Positions 38,247 to 50,711 of a DNA stretch of 64,000 nucleotides are shown here, one piece after another. This stretch comes from Siphlonurus alternatus. Its lineage: Eukaryota; Arthropoda; Insecta; Ephemeroptera; Siphlonuridae. The notes under the pieces were generated by a model that did no database searches, was not told the DNA's origin, and worked only from the letters and a program-made list of their open reading frames with translations. A program made the translations under genes and the position numbers. The stretch lies in contig OX463782.1 in NCBI GenBank assembly GCA_949825025.1, forward strand, positions 31,219,351 through 31,283,350, in the 5' to 3' direction. Each line of letters begins with the position of its first letter. Position 1 is the stretch's first letter.

Positions 38247-38510
38247 GAGTGCGTTTGAATTCACGGGCCAGCCCGGGCTGGCCTGGGCTGAAGAGTTTTT
38301 TGTCGTCAAGTGGGGCCAGCCCGGCGGCCATTTTTCCTAAAACTCTCATGACGTCACTTCATGGCTGGCCCAGGCTGGCGCGGGCGGACTCTACAGTGCG
38401 CCTGAGACCTAGCGGACAGACTGGGAACTAATTATGACGTTTCATACCACGTGACCAAGGTCACCGCCATTTTACCCAGCCCGGGCTGGCTCGTGAATTC
38501 AAACGCACTC
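38247..38510. mobile_element. GC-rich inverted-repeat element
   Basis: The ends are GAGTGCGTTTGAATTCACG and CGTGAATTCAAACGCACTC, continuing inward as GCCAGCCCGGGCTGG on both sides. AAG borders each side, a possible 3-bp duplication of the kind made by PIF/Harbinger elements. The interior repeats GCCAGCCCGG/GGCTGGCC and contains TGACGTCA. It is strikingly GC-rich against its AT-rich flanks. Confidence 0.78.
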
Positions 38511-38518
38511 AAGAGTAA

Positions 38519-38724
38519 TTAAGATAACTTGAGTCAGCTGATTGACGTAGTCCCATTTGATTAACATGTAAACCTTAGCAACCTCATAAAAATTCTGATT
38601 TATTTTTTAGAGACAGTCCTTATAGATAGCACAATTAAGTTTTTAATTTTTCAGTATAGGGCTTTCCCATGGAGAGCTAAGCTAAAAAATCAATTTAAAA
38701 AAAATGGTGTTATCTTACCCTTAA
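38519..38724. mobile_element. TTAA-type MITE, family C, copy 3 (internally deleted)
   Basis: TTAA at both ends. The left arm (TCAGCTGATTGACGTAGTCC, ATTAACATGTAAACCTTAGC) and the core CATGGAGAGCTAAGC are present, but most of the right arm is lost except GGTGTTATCTTACCC. It starts only 8 bp after the GC-rich element ends. Confidence 0.75.
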
Positions 38725-40483
38725 AGTAAGCAGCAAGTTCAGGAGGAGTTTTATTGTTGTGCAAATATCATCTTTTTTATTCTCCACACGTGTCTGTGTT
38801 AGATATGTTTTAAAATTTTACTAATTGTGATCATTAATTAAAAAATAACATCTAAACCTTGTGTTTACTTAACGTAGAGTGAATGCTAGCAATGCATTAA
38901 AGTAAAAAGATTGATATTTTATTTATATATATGTTGCAATTTACCATTTTTAATGTTTGAAAAGTTGCAACATAAATAATTAGTTAAATTTCTGTACTGT
39001 TATAATTAATCTTAATTCATTCAATTTGATCAATGCAAGGGTTTCTTTTGTCATATATTTTATTTTTGCTATAGACCATGCTGGGCTACCTTGGTTTGGA
39101 AGAAACCTACAAAACCCTAAGAAATACGTTCAAGTCGAGTCCACAAACAGCTGGGAAGTTAAATTCAGTCACTTATGACCAGAATCCTACAACAAGGTTC
39201 AGTTGAAGCTAAAAAAAAAAAAAATAAATAAATAAATAAGATTATTTTTTTAAAAAAGTTGAAACAACATCCAGCAATTTGCTTGTTCTAAATAGTATTT
39301 TCATCAACGTAAAGATGCGAAACAATGTTTGATTAAATTAAAATGAAAAAGTATGATCATAACTTACAGCAATTTTAATGAAAATGTTAAATACTGTATT
39401 GTTTAATAATTTTTTTTATGGTACTTTCTATATACAAGGTGTTTAAAATGGAAAAAAAAAATCAGATTTTTTTGTCAGTGATCTTAGGAGATGATGAATA
39501 ACTTTGAAAAATATAGTAAACCTTCCTTACATTAAAAAAAAAAAAAAAAAATGGAGCATTATTCGGTCTAGTTTTTTTTTTTTTAGATATACAGGATATA
39601 AATAGTGAGAAATCATTGGAAATCTGGCGGTCATTAGTCAAATTAGCATCTTTTTCAACTAAAAAAATAATATCTCAAACACTGGACCGAATAATTACTT
39701 TTTTTTTTTTTTTTACTTCAGAAAGTGAACAGTCATTTTGTTCTCTATGTTCTGATCTAAATTTTATATTTTGTTTTACCATCAACAAATAATTACCATA
39801 GTGACAATAATCCTTAATGGAACCTAATAAACTATGCTGTAATTAACAAATTTCCAAGTTATATAACTATAATATTTTTTTTTTCCTTGCTTTTATGATG
39901 GAGCAAAACTCAATAAATACCACTATGCAAAATTAAAGTCTTTAAAATAATGAAACACAGCAAGAGAAGTAAATTTTAAAGTTACTTAAAATAATAATAA
40001 AATGAAATTTAATTAAAATTAATAAGTTGTACTATATATGAAAACTCATTAAGGGGTATTCTCAAAGCCCTAAATATGGCCTTAAGGCTTTGTGAATGCC
40101 TCTTATTAACACTTATAGCTAGAAAACAATAAATTTGATATTTACATTGTTTGCACTTAAAACAGAACTGATACACACATGATAGACCATCAGTCATTTG
40201 AAGTGTGACAAATTCTTTATTTTTATGTATTACTTTTATATCTGTACATTCTGTACCTGACATACTGTACTTGTGTTAGTACAGTGTATACGATCAACTT
40301 ATAGAATGTGATACACAATAAATTATAAATTAACTAAATTGCAATTAAAAAAAAAATGCACGCAACTTTCCATAATTTAACAACCTATGACTCTATCATA
40401 TTAAAATATACATATTTTGTTTGTGTATAATACAAATTTGTTTGGTGTGAGAGATTACTTAATAATGAATGTACTGTTTCAAG

Positions 40484-40762
40484 TTACCCTGTGGAATGTT
40501 GCTGGTTAGCTGTAACGCCACCAGGGTGCTCTGGGCTGTGCTTCTGCTTTTTCCGCTTCTTCTCCTTCTTGCGCTTCTTCCTCTCCTTGTCCTCGTCATG
40601 ACGTTTCTGTTTCTTGTGCTTTTTCTCGTGGGTCTCCTGAGCAGCCTCGGCCAATGATGGCTCTTGGTTTGGTGTTTCCCCTGCCTTGTGTTTGTGCTTC
40701 TTGTGCTTGCTCTTGTGTTTCTTCTGAGGGGCCTGGTACATTGAGCGGTATTGCTCGGGAAG
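40484..40762 (-). CDS. MED19: MED19 coding exon 4 with stop codon
   Basis: The acceptor is ATTTCAG. The exon encodes LPEQYRSMYQAPQKKHK, a long Lys-rich nuclear-localisation tail and HSPEHPGGVTANQQHSTG, then stop. A reading shifted by one base gives an Arg/Thr-rich artefact. Confidence 0.97.
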   Translation of the reverse strand, partial: LPEQYRSMYQAPQKKHKSKHKKHKHKAGETPNQEPSLAEAAQETHEKKHKKQKRHDEDKERKKRKKEKKRKKQKHSPEHPGGVTANQQHSTG

Positions 40763-43615
40763 CTGAAATACAAACACTTATTAAAACTAGACATTTGTCT
40801 TGATTAGTTTTTTGAAATATAACATTATATTTTTTATCTTTAAAATTTAAACAACTTATTTAGATAGAATTTTTTCAGACATTTTGTGATTTTCAAACTC
40901 TTTAACTGAATAACAACTCCTTGGATATTAATACACTTTTTAATTTTGATCTAAACAATTTATTATTCTCTATCTCTTTCAGATAGAGTTACAATCATAT
41001 AGAAATTAAAATAAGTTGCCTTACCGGTCCTGCATGTAACCGAAATCCAGCAAGTTGGACGCTAGAGAGAGGTAACAGCTCTTTCCCTCCAATAGGTGGT
41101 TTTTCAATTAGTGATCTTAAAGAGCTGAAAAAAAAAAAAAACATTAAAATTATTAATGGTATTGTAATTAGTATAATTAATTAACTAACCTGTTGTCTTG
41201 ATTCCCTGGTGTATCAATCATTCCTGGTAGATTCGGTAGAAAGGATGAAAGTGATTCTTTTAACTTTTTGCCACTAAATTTGGTATATGAATGTTCTAGG
41301 CCATAATAGGCCATCAAATTTGTGGCGCCAGTTAATTCACTTTCCCCTGTAAAAAAATAATAATAATAATATTAAGTTCATGGCATTATTATTACATTAA
41401 GATACATTTTTAAAATTACAAATGAAGTTTAAATAAATTATGCACTAATCTACTAGTCTACAATATTCATTGAAATGGCAAATATGCCTCATTCATATCA
41501 CATGTATTTCAATGAGACTTTTAGAGCCCAGATACATACATTAAGTAATTTTTACTTGCTTCCATTTTTGGGCTAGAATGAGAAGCAAAAGCAGTCAGAA
41601 AGCATAACTTTGATGCATAATCTAGGACTTATTGAACTAACCACAACCTTGCTATTGAGATACATATGTAGGACGGATGGCAGTTACGCCCCCATGCTAT
41701 CTTCTTTTTTTTTTTTTTTTTTTTTTTTTTTGGTAACCATACAAAATATGGATTACTTCGAAGTAGGAGAGTTTAATCTTGCAAAAATAACTTTATTTAG
41801 TTCATTTCAAAAATTGAGCCAATCAGCATATAAGTAGTCCAAGTCAATCAAAGAACAGGCAGTCTACCTTTGGCCAAACAGTTTAAAATGGCATTCCAAT
41901 GATTGGCTGACTATATAATATGCTTGATACCATGCAGAAGCTATTGGAGATAAAATATGTTATTTTTATGTAACTTATAGCCAAAAAGTCAAACCAAAGT
42001 TTTAATTCATTTATTTCACCAATATGATTATAAATTACAAAAATAAAAACAACAACAAAATGAGGTGAAATGGTAAAATATCCATTTAGAGGTTTCCCAA
42101 AACAGTATGCCATGCCATACAAGGCACAATTATGTTTAACCAATGGCACTACCAAAAGGGGGCAGAGCATATTATGAGCTTGCCCATGACCATACATCAC
42201 ATGCATGACGTCAACGCCACCATCCCTTGAAACTCGTATGAAACTTTTGGTCAACTAATCTGACCATAAGATATGAAAATCTCTGATATCATACATTTAA
42301 ATGATACACAAACTCATGTAATTTGCATACAGTATGCAGGCGCGGATTCAGGGGGGGGGGGGCTGCAGCCCCCCCCCCCCCCCCGAAATTTTGGATTTAA
42401 CATGGGCAAAATAGGCATTTCCCCCACTCTAATTTTTTTTTTACATTGGCCTTATGGAGGCAGCCCCCCCCCCCCCCCGGATTTTTTTTTCTGGATCCGC
42501 GCCTGACAGTATGTATGCATACTTTATATCGTCACGGTAACAACTATATAGCAGGTGTTAAATCGGCAGATAATTCGTATGCTGTTCCAATTTGAGAGTG
42601 ATACGTTTTGAGTTAATAGTCCATTTTGAGAACTTTGATAATTTTTGTTAGTCAGTTTTGATGCTACAGTATGCATACACCATCAATATGTAAAAAGATG
42701 CTTTCACACACTCTGAATTGCTACATTGCACTATGCATAACAATATATTTATGTATACAGAGCTCCATAGAATGAAATGAAACAAAGTATCATAAATACA
42801 GTATAACAGATCTTAGTTTACCACTAAACAGCTCAGTAGACTAGACGGCGCCAGATATATGAGCCAATGAAAAGGCTAGAATGTCAGCTGGCCACCTTTT
42901 CATTGGCTGATATATCTGGCGCCGTCTAGTCTACTGAACTGTTTAGTGGTAAACTAAGATCTGTTATACTGTAGTAAAGTTACTAAAGTAGCTCGATTAT
43001 GTATGTACAGTACATATGCATACTGTATTTTACGGCGCGCTGTAGAATTTTGGTTTTGTGAAAGCACCATAGGAGTTAAGATATGCATAATTATATTATA
43101 TTATCATTTAAAATATATACATAAATACTGATCATACATACATGTATATTAGGTATAGCAGTGTAAATCGAGTATCATATGATATGCGATATGCATACAG
43201 TATGTATGCACAAATACAGTATATAATTATATTACATAAATATGTACTGTATGCATACATAAATAAACATCAATCATGAGATTCTTGACATAAAGTTGGC
43301 TAATATTCACATAAAATATAAAACATTAAATCATAAAAAATAATAAAGTGCAACATATTTGAACAAATTCATTCACCAAATAAATTTTTCTGGCTATGAG
43401 CATACAAATTTGAGGGTTGACTTGGCATCCTTACCAGGGGGCTCCTTCAGTAGGTAGAAGGGTCCACTGTGGACGATGGAAGGATTTTTCCCGAGTGAAA
43501 TCGTCGTTTTTAAAGTGCCAGTAGAATCTTGCCGAGAAACAACAGGGGACCTTGCCCCTCTGGGAGATGATTTTGGAGAATAAGGCTCTACTTTCCGAAA
43601 CTGATCGGCCATCAT
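40484..43615 (-). CDS. MED19: MED19, Mediator complex subunit 19 (complete, 4 exons)
   Basis: Exons in transcript order: 43435-43615, 41190-41346, 41025-41124, 40484-40762. All phases join, giving 238 aa. Residues 1-50 are a Ser/Pro-rich lead. GPFYLLKEPP begins at residue 51, followed by GESELTGATNLMAYYGLEHS, FLPNLPGMIDTPGNQDNSS, LRSLIEKPPIGGKELLPL and QLAGFRLHAGPLPEQYR, the conserved MED19 core. The tail from about 155 is Lys/His-rich (KKHKSKHKKHKHK) and ends near HSPEHPGG, as in human MED19. Known: MED19 is a head/middle-module Mediator subunit that links gene-specific factors to RNA polymerase II. The GGKELLPL form is typical of insects. Nothing is missing. Confidence 0.97.
41025..41124 (-). 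CDS. MED19: MED19 coding exon 3
   Basis: The exon has 100 nt between TTTTCAG and GTAAGG, phase 2 to phase 0. It encodes SLRSLIEKPPIGGKELLPLS and VQLAGFRLHAGP. Confidence 0.95.
41190..41346 (-). CDS. MED19: MED19 coding exon 2
   Basis: The exon has 157 nt between TTTACAG and GTTAGT, phase 1 to phase 2. It encodes ESELTGATNLMAYYGLEHSY through TPGNQDN, the first half of the conserved domain. Confidence 0.95.
42337..42505. mobile_element. hAT MITE, CAGGCGCGGATTCAG ends, in MED19 intron 1
   Basis: The termini are CAGGCGCGGATTCAG and CTGGATCCGCGCCTG. The exact 8-bp target duplication ACAGTATG lies at 42329-42336 and 42506-42513. The element is 169 bp with long G and C homopolymer tracts just inside the ends. 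A fragment of a relative is at 23335-23431. Confidence 0.93.
42797..42973. mobile_element. Near-perfect 177-bp palindrome, MITE-like
   Basis: Arms of about 77 bp start TACAGTATAACAGATCTTAG and include CTAGACGGCGCCAGATATAT; they are almost identical inverse copies around a loop of about 23 nt. The high arm identity implies a young insertion or gene conversion. No target duplication is certain. Confidence 0.8.
43435..43615 (-). CDS. MED19: MED19 coding exon 1
   Basis: ATG at 43615-43613, with a second in-frame Met next to it. The exon encodes 60 residues plus one base; the donor is CCTG|GTAAGG in phase 1. A TTTCAG acceptor-like site at about 43680 suggests a spliced 5' UTR, uncertain. Confidence 0.93.
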
Positions 43616-46502
43616 CCTCTTTTACTCTGCTCTGCTGTGCGTGAAGGTGCCGGCGAAAGCGTCGTTTGTCGTTTACAGCAGCTGAAACAAATGAAAAGAT
43701 TTTTTAGAAATTTTCACTTTGCTTTAAGCGCGCTCAAAATTTGAAACATCAAAAAAATATAAAGAGACCCTGAAAAAATGATAATTGATCTGCTCTCAGT
43801 ACAGCTCCCATATTTTTTGTGTGCATGGTCTATGGTCCCTCTGGGACAGGACTGGAGTTACTGGAGACTCTTCTGACCTCTGATTAAATTATTAAAGATA
43901 AAATAAAATAATAATGAAAATAAAATATATATAATATACTAGCTGTCTTATAAATATAATATAGATCGAGACGCAGCTTAATTATATATAATATAATTAC
44001 TATCTGCAATAGAACAGTAAGCATGATGCAGAGAACGATTAAAAATATTAATAAAGATGAAGAATTCAGAAAAATAATAAAAAACAAATTAAATATAATA
44101 TCAAATATTTTTTATGACATAATTTTGCACTTTCGATCATAATTAATTTAAATTTGATCTCAATTTTTTTCGGTAAGTCGCAATAAATCTTAAATTATTA
44201 ATGAGACGTTGTGCATAGAGAAGTTTAAATTAAAGTGCTTTATTTTTTAAATAAAATTTTGATTGCACTCATGCAGAAGAACGCCTTATAATATTTATAT
44301 ATAATTAGTTATTAATTACTAATAATTAAGTATTATAAATATATATATAGTTATTGTTTGTATAAAAGCAGGTTCATTCATAATTCTGAATAGTAAATAC
44401 CATTGAATACTGAGTTAATTTTTAATTCAATTTCTACGAAAAACACAATAAAATTGTGTAAGAGCACTTAAGAAGAGCATTAATATGTTATAATTTTTAA
44501 GTGCTTATAGACTTAATTACTATTTTTTTTTTTAATTTTAATAGCATATGTATATTTATGTATTTTTAAATATATATTATATCTTTATATACTTTTTTGG
44601 GGTGTTTCGATTTACCTCTCGATTTTATAATATTATAGTCCTTAATTCAATCTTCTTTTACGACTCAATTTTTCAACATTTAAAATCGATCGAGATTTAA
44701 ATTAAAAGGGTCCCGGTCGTTTATGAACATAACATAATAATTATAAAATGTTAAAATTATGTGTTATATAATTATATATAATTATGTAAAAGGGGAAATA
44801 AATTAAAACAAAATATTCCTAAATCTAATAATATTTCTTTTTATTCTATATATAAATTATTTTATATAATACAAACATAATAAATATATGGAAATTATTC
44901 AAATAATTAAGCTTCTTTTATTTTTTAATTTTAATCAGAAAAGTTATAATTGTAAAACATATTCTCTTGAGTTTTTCATATTATTTTAAGGCATGAATTA
45001 TTTTTAACACGATTTCACGAATGTAAAGGTTTATTTCCACTCCTCGTGGTCCTTACAGTATCCCACACACACATTAAAGTGAGCATACAAAATGCTACAC
45101 TACGGATCGATATTATGGGTGCACGAGCGAGGAGCTAACAGAGTGCTAGCTGCCAGAGTGCAAGCACAGCATCACACAGGAGCCAGAACGATTACTATCA
45201 GAATAAGATAGATTCTAGGTGCTTTAACATTGAAATTCTAACATTTTGCATTCAGATTATAATTTCAAATTTCTTGGCAAAAATTTAAAATTTAAATTGC
45301 AAATTCAGGTTTCAACATTTCCGTCTACTTCCTGTAGTAATTTTGTATTAATTAAACTGTACTTGCTGTGTATAATATATTATATTTTATAATTTTATTA
45401 TGTTGGCCCTTAGCCAACATCGAAATAGTTAGCCCACTGCGTCGTATTATATACCAAATACGCGTACTTGATGCATACTCGAACCTTATTATAATGTAAA
45501 ATGTACACAAAAAAATTAATTGACAATCGAGATTGCATATTTTTTAAAATATTAAAGTGCATTGTAAAATAAAAAGCATTATCTAGTACTACTATTTAGC
45601 ATCTATTATAGCGTACTTTATTTTTGAAATGATTTTTTAGTATATAAAATTAATTGTTGATTTTAAGTATGTGTTTGTTATTTTTATAATTTGCCGTGAT
45701 CCATGTACAATCAGTTGTTTGAAAAAATATAAAATAATTAAGATTATACATATACCTGTGGTGATCGATTTAGCTCAACTCGTTCTCTTTAACTAAATGA
45801 TGATTTCTATCTTTTTCATTGAACTCTGTGGGGGATATTATACTGTATATTAACGTCATTACAGAATTTTAAATAATTAAAAGAAATTAATTTTAAAATA
45901 GCATGACCTTTTTACATTTTTCTTTTGATTTCCATTAAAATATTTAAAATTAGCTCTAGTAATTTTCTTTGTATAACATACTCCTCATGCATATTGTAAA
46001 CTTAATACGATTATATAAAAGCCAAACTGTCAAGTGACTTGATACTTGTGAACTTATAACATATAAAATACCAAGCCTTGACATTTAAACTTTATATATA
46101 TAAAAAAAAAGAAAGGAAAAATTCAATTTTTTTACGGTAAAATATCAAATATTTTATATTGTAAAGGTAGTCGACCGCACGAGGGGGGAGCAATATAAAA
46201 GGTTAAATTTTTAAACTGGAATTTACATTAATACTTTATAATATACATTCAGTGTTAAGAATTCTCAATGTAGAATTTTATATAAAAGCTGTACAGTATA
46301 TAAAAGAGCAAGGTAGCTAGGTAAAGTTGAACGTTTTTGTGCTCTAATATTTAGTTTTTAATTAAGTATACATTTACATTTTATATTTACCTAGAAATAT
46401 AAATAACATTTGTAAAATATGCACATAAAACTGTACTAAAATAATTATACGCTTGTTAATTTGTCTGAAAGCTGATTTATGATTATTCGTAATTATATAA
46501 TA

Positions 46503-46815
46503 GAGTATTGTCCTCAATTTTTTTTATTGCAGAAATGGATAGAGGGTGCAAAGTTATGCTACCCTGATTTTTTTCAGATTTTTTAGAGCCCGGGAACTAT
46601 TTTTAAAAAATTATTGAAAGTCCTTTTCGTGACGTCACGAGACGCCGCTCCTTAAGAAAAAGATAGGACTTGCCGCCGCGTGACGTCACAAAAAGGACTT
46701 TCAATAATTTTTTAAAAATACTTCCAGGTCTCAAAAAAATCTGAAAAAAATCAGGGTAGCATAACTTTGCACGCTCTATCCATTTCTGCAATAAAAAAAA
46801 TTGAGGACAATACTC
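46503..46815. mobile_element. Hairpin MITE, family A, copy 2 (313 bp)
   Basis: It has the same ends and length as 16671-16983, with only scattered substitutions between them. Both arms carry TGACGTCA. Confidence 0.88.
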
Positions 46816-47944
46816 CATTATATTTTTGCTACATATAATGTAATTAATTGCAGTACTAAAAACTGCATTACGAATGTAGTGAGTAATTCATAAGGATTAA
46901 ATATTTTAAAGCTAAATTAAAGCAATATAAATTAAAATGTAATTGACAAATTGATTACAGTAATTAATACAATTATATTGTTGTTGCATGCCATGACTTT
47001 GTAAAAGAAAACAGGTAATATAATAAGGGTTTAAATTAATTAAAGTCTCATCATATATGAGTTTAATCTAAATTAAAATAAACTATTTTTGAACAGTGTA
47101 TTTCATTTTCAAAACCTAAGCTGTAGAATTTTTATTTTTTTAAGGTTGAATTTTTTTAACTGTTTATGTAGTAAAGTATTAAAGTCTGAGATCAAGGAAA
47201 GTTGTTTGATTTTTTTCCCCCACTCCTCCCCCCGATTTGGCAGCTCACAGAAAAGCACACGCTTCAAATTATAAAAAATATACGCTTACAAACTCACAAG
47301 TACATTATATATAATATGCAGGACATAATAAATATAGATAGTATATTTTTACCTTATAAAATACTTAAAAAATAAAATATTATAAAATTGTTTGAATCAA
47401 AATATAGCCACCATTGTATAGCTATAGCTATTGACTGTCCCCACCATATATATGATATTATCACAAAGAAAATTGAAAAATCTTCTCTACATGCTTAACA
47501 ATAATTTTCATAATCGAGTAATATTAATACAATTAATTTGTACTGAATATAGCCTAGAATTACAAATGTTTAAAATATCAAGAACTTCTCTATATAAATG
47601 TTTATTATAATTAACACTTTAAAAATTAGACTTTCTCAATATTTATGGTAAACAAACTTAAAATCAGTTTGGTTAATTCATATTTAAAAAAAAAATACTA
47701 AAATAATTTTATTATATCTTATCGAATGTTGTTCTTCAATGTTTATAAAATAATTATATTATCGTAAGGACACAAAAAATATATATTTATTAAGGTATAT
47801 AAGGTTTTTAAGATATATATTTATTATTTTAAAGAGGCGCATGCGTCGTACATTTTTTTTATTTTTTTTTATTTTTGTTCAACTTGCTCTCTTTTCTCCG
47901 GTGTTGTATGCGTGCGCCACTGAAGAGGGAGACCCGGGGCTGCG

Positions 47945-48060
47945 AGCGTTCAGTGCGAGCCAGCCAGTCGCCAGCAAAGAACTGCAGAGAGACCGTCGTG
48001 GAGAACCACCCTCGCCATGTGTGCACCGTTGCTCACCCGCGCTGCTGCAGCACCCACCAG
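47945..48060 (+). promoter_or_regulatory. Candidate promoter and noncoding first exon
   Basis: This is a GC-rich island in AT-rich DNA. GTTCAGTG (arthropod initiator TCAGT, 47950-47954) is followed by about 105 nt ending at CACCAG|GTAACA, a usable donor. It could be the 5' UTR exon of the plus-strand gene whose first coding exon is at 63783, 15.7 kb away. That link is inference from strand and order only. Confidence 0.35.
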
Positions 48061-48520
48061 GTAACATAACAATGAATGCAACAGCTGCTACTACTAAATA
48101 TAGCTGAGGTTTATTGAAAATACAAAATGCACTTCAGAAAAAAAAAAATCTTGATCAAACTTATTTTATAACTGTCAGTAGTGGATTTTTTTCTATCTTG
48201 TTATTTAACTTGTTGCACATGCAGTATATTTTTTTATAATGTTTTTATGTTTATTTATGCTGATATTATCGTGTTTAAAATTAATTTATGAAGTGTCACT
48301 TCTATAATTTAAATATTTCTAAGTTGTTTTTTAAATTACTTCTGCATGACAACAATATGTATGCCACGTTAAATAATTTAATTAATACATTATCAAAGTG
48401 ACATAATTATTATATAAAGTGATCCTATAGTCGCAACATATCGTATTTCTCATAGCCATGCATGCAGAGAGTACCTTGATTTTTCAGGAATTTTTCATCT
48501 TTCTCATATTTTTTGTATTT

Positions 48521-48880
48521 ACAGTCGTTACATTGGAAAATTTCCCTGTGCGGCCTTGTTTTATCTCCATTACCCGTAAAAATAACACAGGGCATGGTGT
48601 AGAAGCTTCAAGTCAGCTGATTTTGCGGTGTTCCCACTGTCCTATCCAAACATTTGTAAATAAAACTTAAAATTACTTTTTTTCTTTGCATTACAGAATT
48701 TTTTAGAGAAAATAATCTCTTGATTAATTATCAGAAGACACCCAAATGTGGGAAGGGGGGTAGGAGATGGTTTCAAATTAATAGCTTTACTAAGAAAAAA
48801 AAAAAAATCTAACCCGCCAGTAAATACTTGAAGCCTTTATATTGTAAAATTTTCCAAGGCGATGAGTGTACTTTGGTATT
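48521..48880. mobile_element. Nested inverted-repeat elements (family D inside another MITE)
   Basis: The outer ends, TTGGAAAATTTCCCTG and its inverse AAAATTTTCCAAGGCGATGA, match the fragment at 26336. Inside lies a family D copy (about 48603-48840) with AAGCTTCAAGTCAGCTGATT and ACTTGAAGCCTTTAT. The order implies that D inserted into the older outer element. Confidence 0.6.
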
Positions 48881-50711
48881 TTTAAATTTAAGAAAAAAAA
48901 AATCATGCTAAACATTCAGGCCAAATATGGAATATTTCCATCGTTATAAAAAAAAATAAGATGATATCATTATATTTTATATAAAAACCACCATTTAGGT
49001 ATGAGGGCGTCTCAGATGTCTCTTATTTCTATGACTATATAAATGTATTTTTTTTATCAATTTTTATAATATTAGCATAATGTTAATTAAGGAATAATTA
49101 ATTAATTTTAAATTTTACGTACAAAAAAATCTAATTAAATAATTCAATTGGCATACATAAAGCAATTTTTCATTCTATTCTTAGTCTCTAAGGTTAAGTT
49201 AGGAAGCAGGTAGAATTGGACATGCAAATTACTTAGCTTCATCTTCTTCTTTTATATCCGATAAGCCATATATATAGACAGCATCTTCTTGAATTTCAAT
49301 GTGAGTCGAACACTCATTGTTTGCATGGATCGCACTGGTGATATTATATAGGTTATATAGCGTCTCTTCTATATAGTGTAGCTAGAGCCCAATGTTCCCT
49401 CGTTCTGTATTCACTCCACAGGGCCTTATCAAACACCCCAATGCTTCTATTATTCACCTTATCTACTATACTGATGTTCACGTGAAATTACCAAGGGTCA
49501 AGCTCTATAAAACTTTATTGCTAAGCTCTATATAAGTCATTTAAACGTTAAAAAAACATATTTGTTTTATTTACGAATTTACTTGTACGTGTTCACACGT
49601 GTGTTTTAAATTAATTATAGATATTTTTATGACACTTAATAGTTACTAATATTTTAAACTATAATTAAATTTACTACACTAATCATTTTTTTATTTAACA
49701 CAGTAACATAACTGCAACACCCACCCTCAACCTTTCAATTAAATTAAATCTTCGAGTTTTAATTGAGGCTCATGCAGTTGTAATGTTTGATATTGAACAA
49801 AATGTCTAACAAGTCACGGTGAAATAATCAAGTAAGCAAGTTCGACAATTTTTAGCTTATTTCTGCATTGCGCAAAGTTTCTTTTTAAATGTTTGATTAA
49901 AATTAAACTCCGATGTATTGATAATATGTTTTTATTGCACTTCATCGCTATCTACTATAAGCACTCGTATATGGTTCCCCAGGCTTTGGACATAACTTTG
50001 GTCAATTGATAAAAAGTAGAGAAAGTCCGTCCTGACAGGTTTTCCACGGTTCTCTCAGTCTCACCTCAGCGAAACAGGCCGTGACTATCTCTTTCTTATC
50101 CATTACCCTGTTTTTAGTTCCAAGCTCGTCTGCATTATATCCATGTAAAAAATTATATATGCCATGGATTATAACTAAAAAGTCAACCCAATTTTCTTTA
50201 TATAGTTATACACTTGATTATTTATTCATAAATAATAATAATTTAAAACCCCCCTAATTAAAGTTTGCTTGAATTAAATATCAGTATATTCACTTAAATT
50301 AAAGTTAATATTGAATCATATCAGTTGTAATTTAGCAATAATAAAAAATGTTATAATGACGATCGAGATAATTAAAATAAAAATAATTTACAAAATTCTA
50401 TTCACATTATTTATAATAAAAATTTTCAAAGGTGTTCATGTTAATTTATTTTAATGAGAAGCAGCACAAGTTTTTAATTAAAAATTCAACCGATTCACGT
50501 GTACTAAAATAATTAAGAAGATACATTTTTTAATTAAAAGAAGAGTATCTAAAATCTTAATTATTGTGCTAATACATATTAAAATATATGTTTTTTTGAT
50601 GAATATAAAAAAAGAAATTAAAAAAAAAATACTACAACAGCATATATTATTATACAATGTATATAAAGAGCGCTTTGTTTTAACTTTTTTTTTTTTTTTT
50701 TAAGGAGATTG

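Larger units (their letters stand above)
36371..40483. other. Intergenic region between DNTTIP1 and MED19
   Basis: No gene is visible. The region holds three inverted-repeat elements (37206-37577, 38247-38510, 38519-38724); the rest is AT-rich, including the MED19 3' UTR directly below 40484. A MED19 polyadenylation signal (AATAAA on the minus strand) may lie at about 40210, but several candidates exist. Confidence 0.6.
41347..43434. other. MED19: MED19 intron 1 (2.1 kb)
   Basis: The intron contains a poly(T) run at about 41705-41732, a hAT MITE (42337-42505) and a near-perfect palindrome (42797-42973). A 123-codon open frame on the minus strand at 41883-42254 has no recognisable domain and is probably chance or repeat-derived. 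Confidence 0.8.
43690..50700. other. Gene-poor AT-rich region upstream of MED19
   Basis: No coding gene was recognised. The region holds a family A MITE (46503-46815), a candidate promoter and 5' exon (47945-48060) and a nested element (48521-48880). A small GC-richer patch at about 45115-45195 has no recognisable content. Confidence 0.6.

Noticed and set aside
40459..40794. Arg/Thr-rich 111-codon minus-strand frame
   Set aside because: It is a one-base-shifted reading of the Lys-rich MED19 exon 4.
41883..42254. 123-codon minus-strand frame in MED19 intron 1
   Set aside because: No domain, no splice support, hydrophobic AT-driven composition; probably chance.
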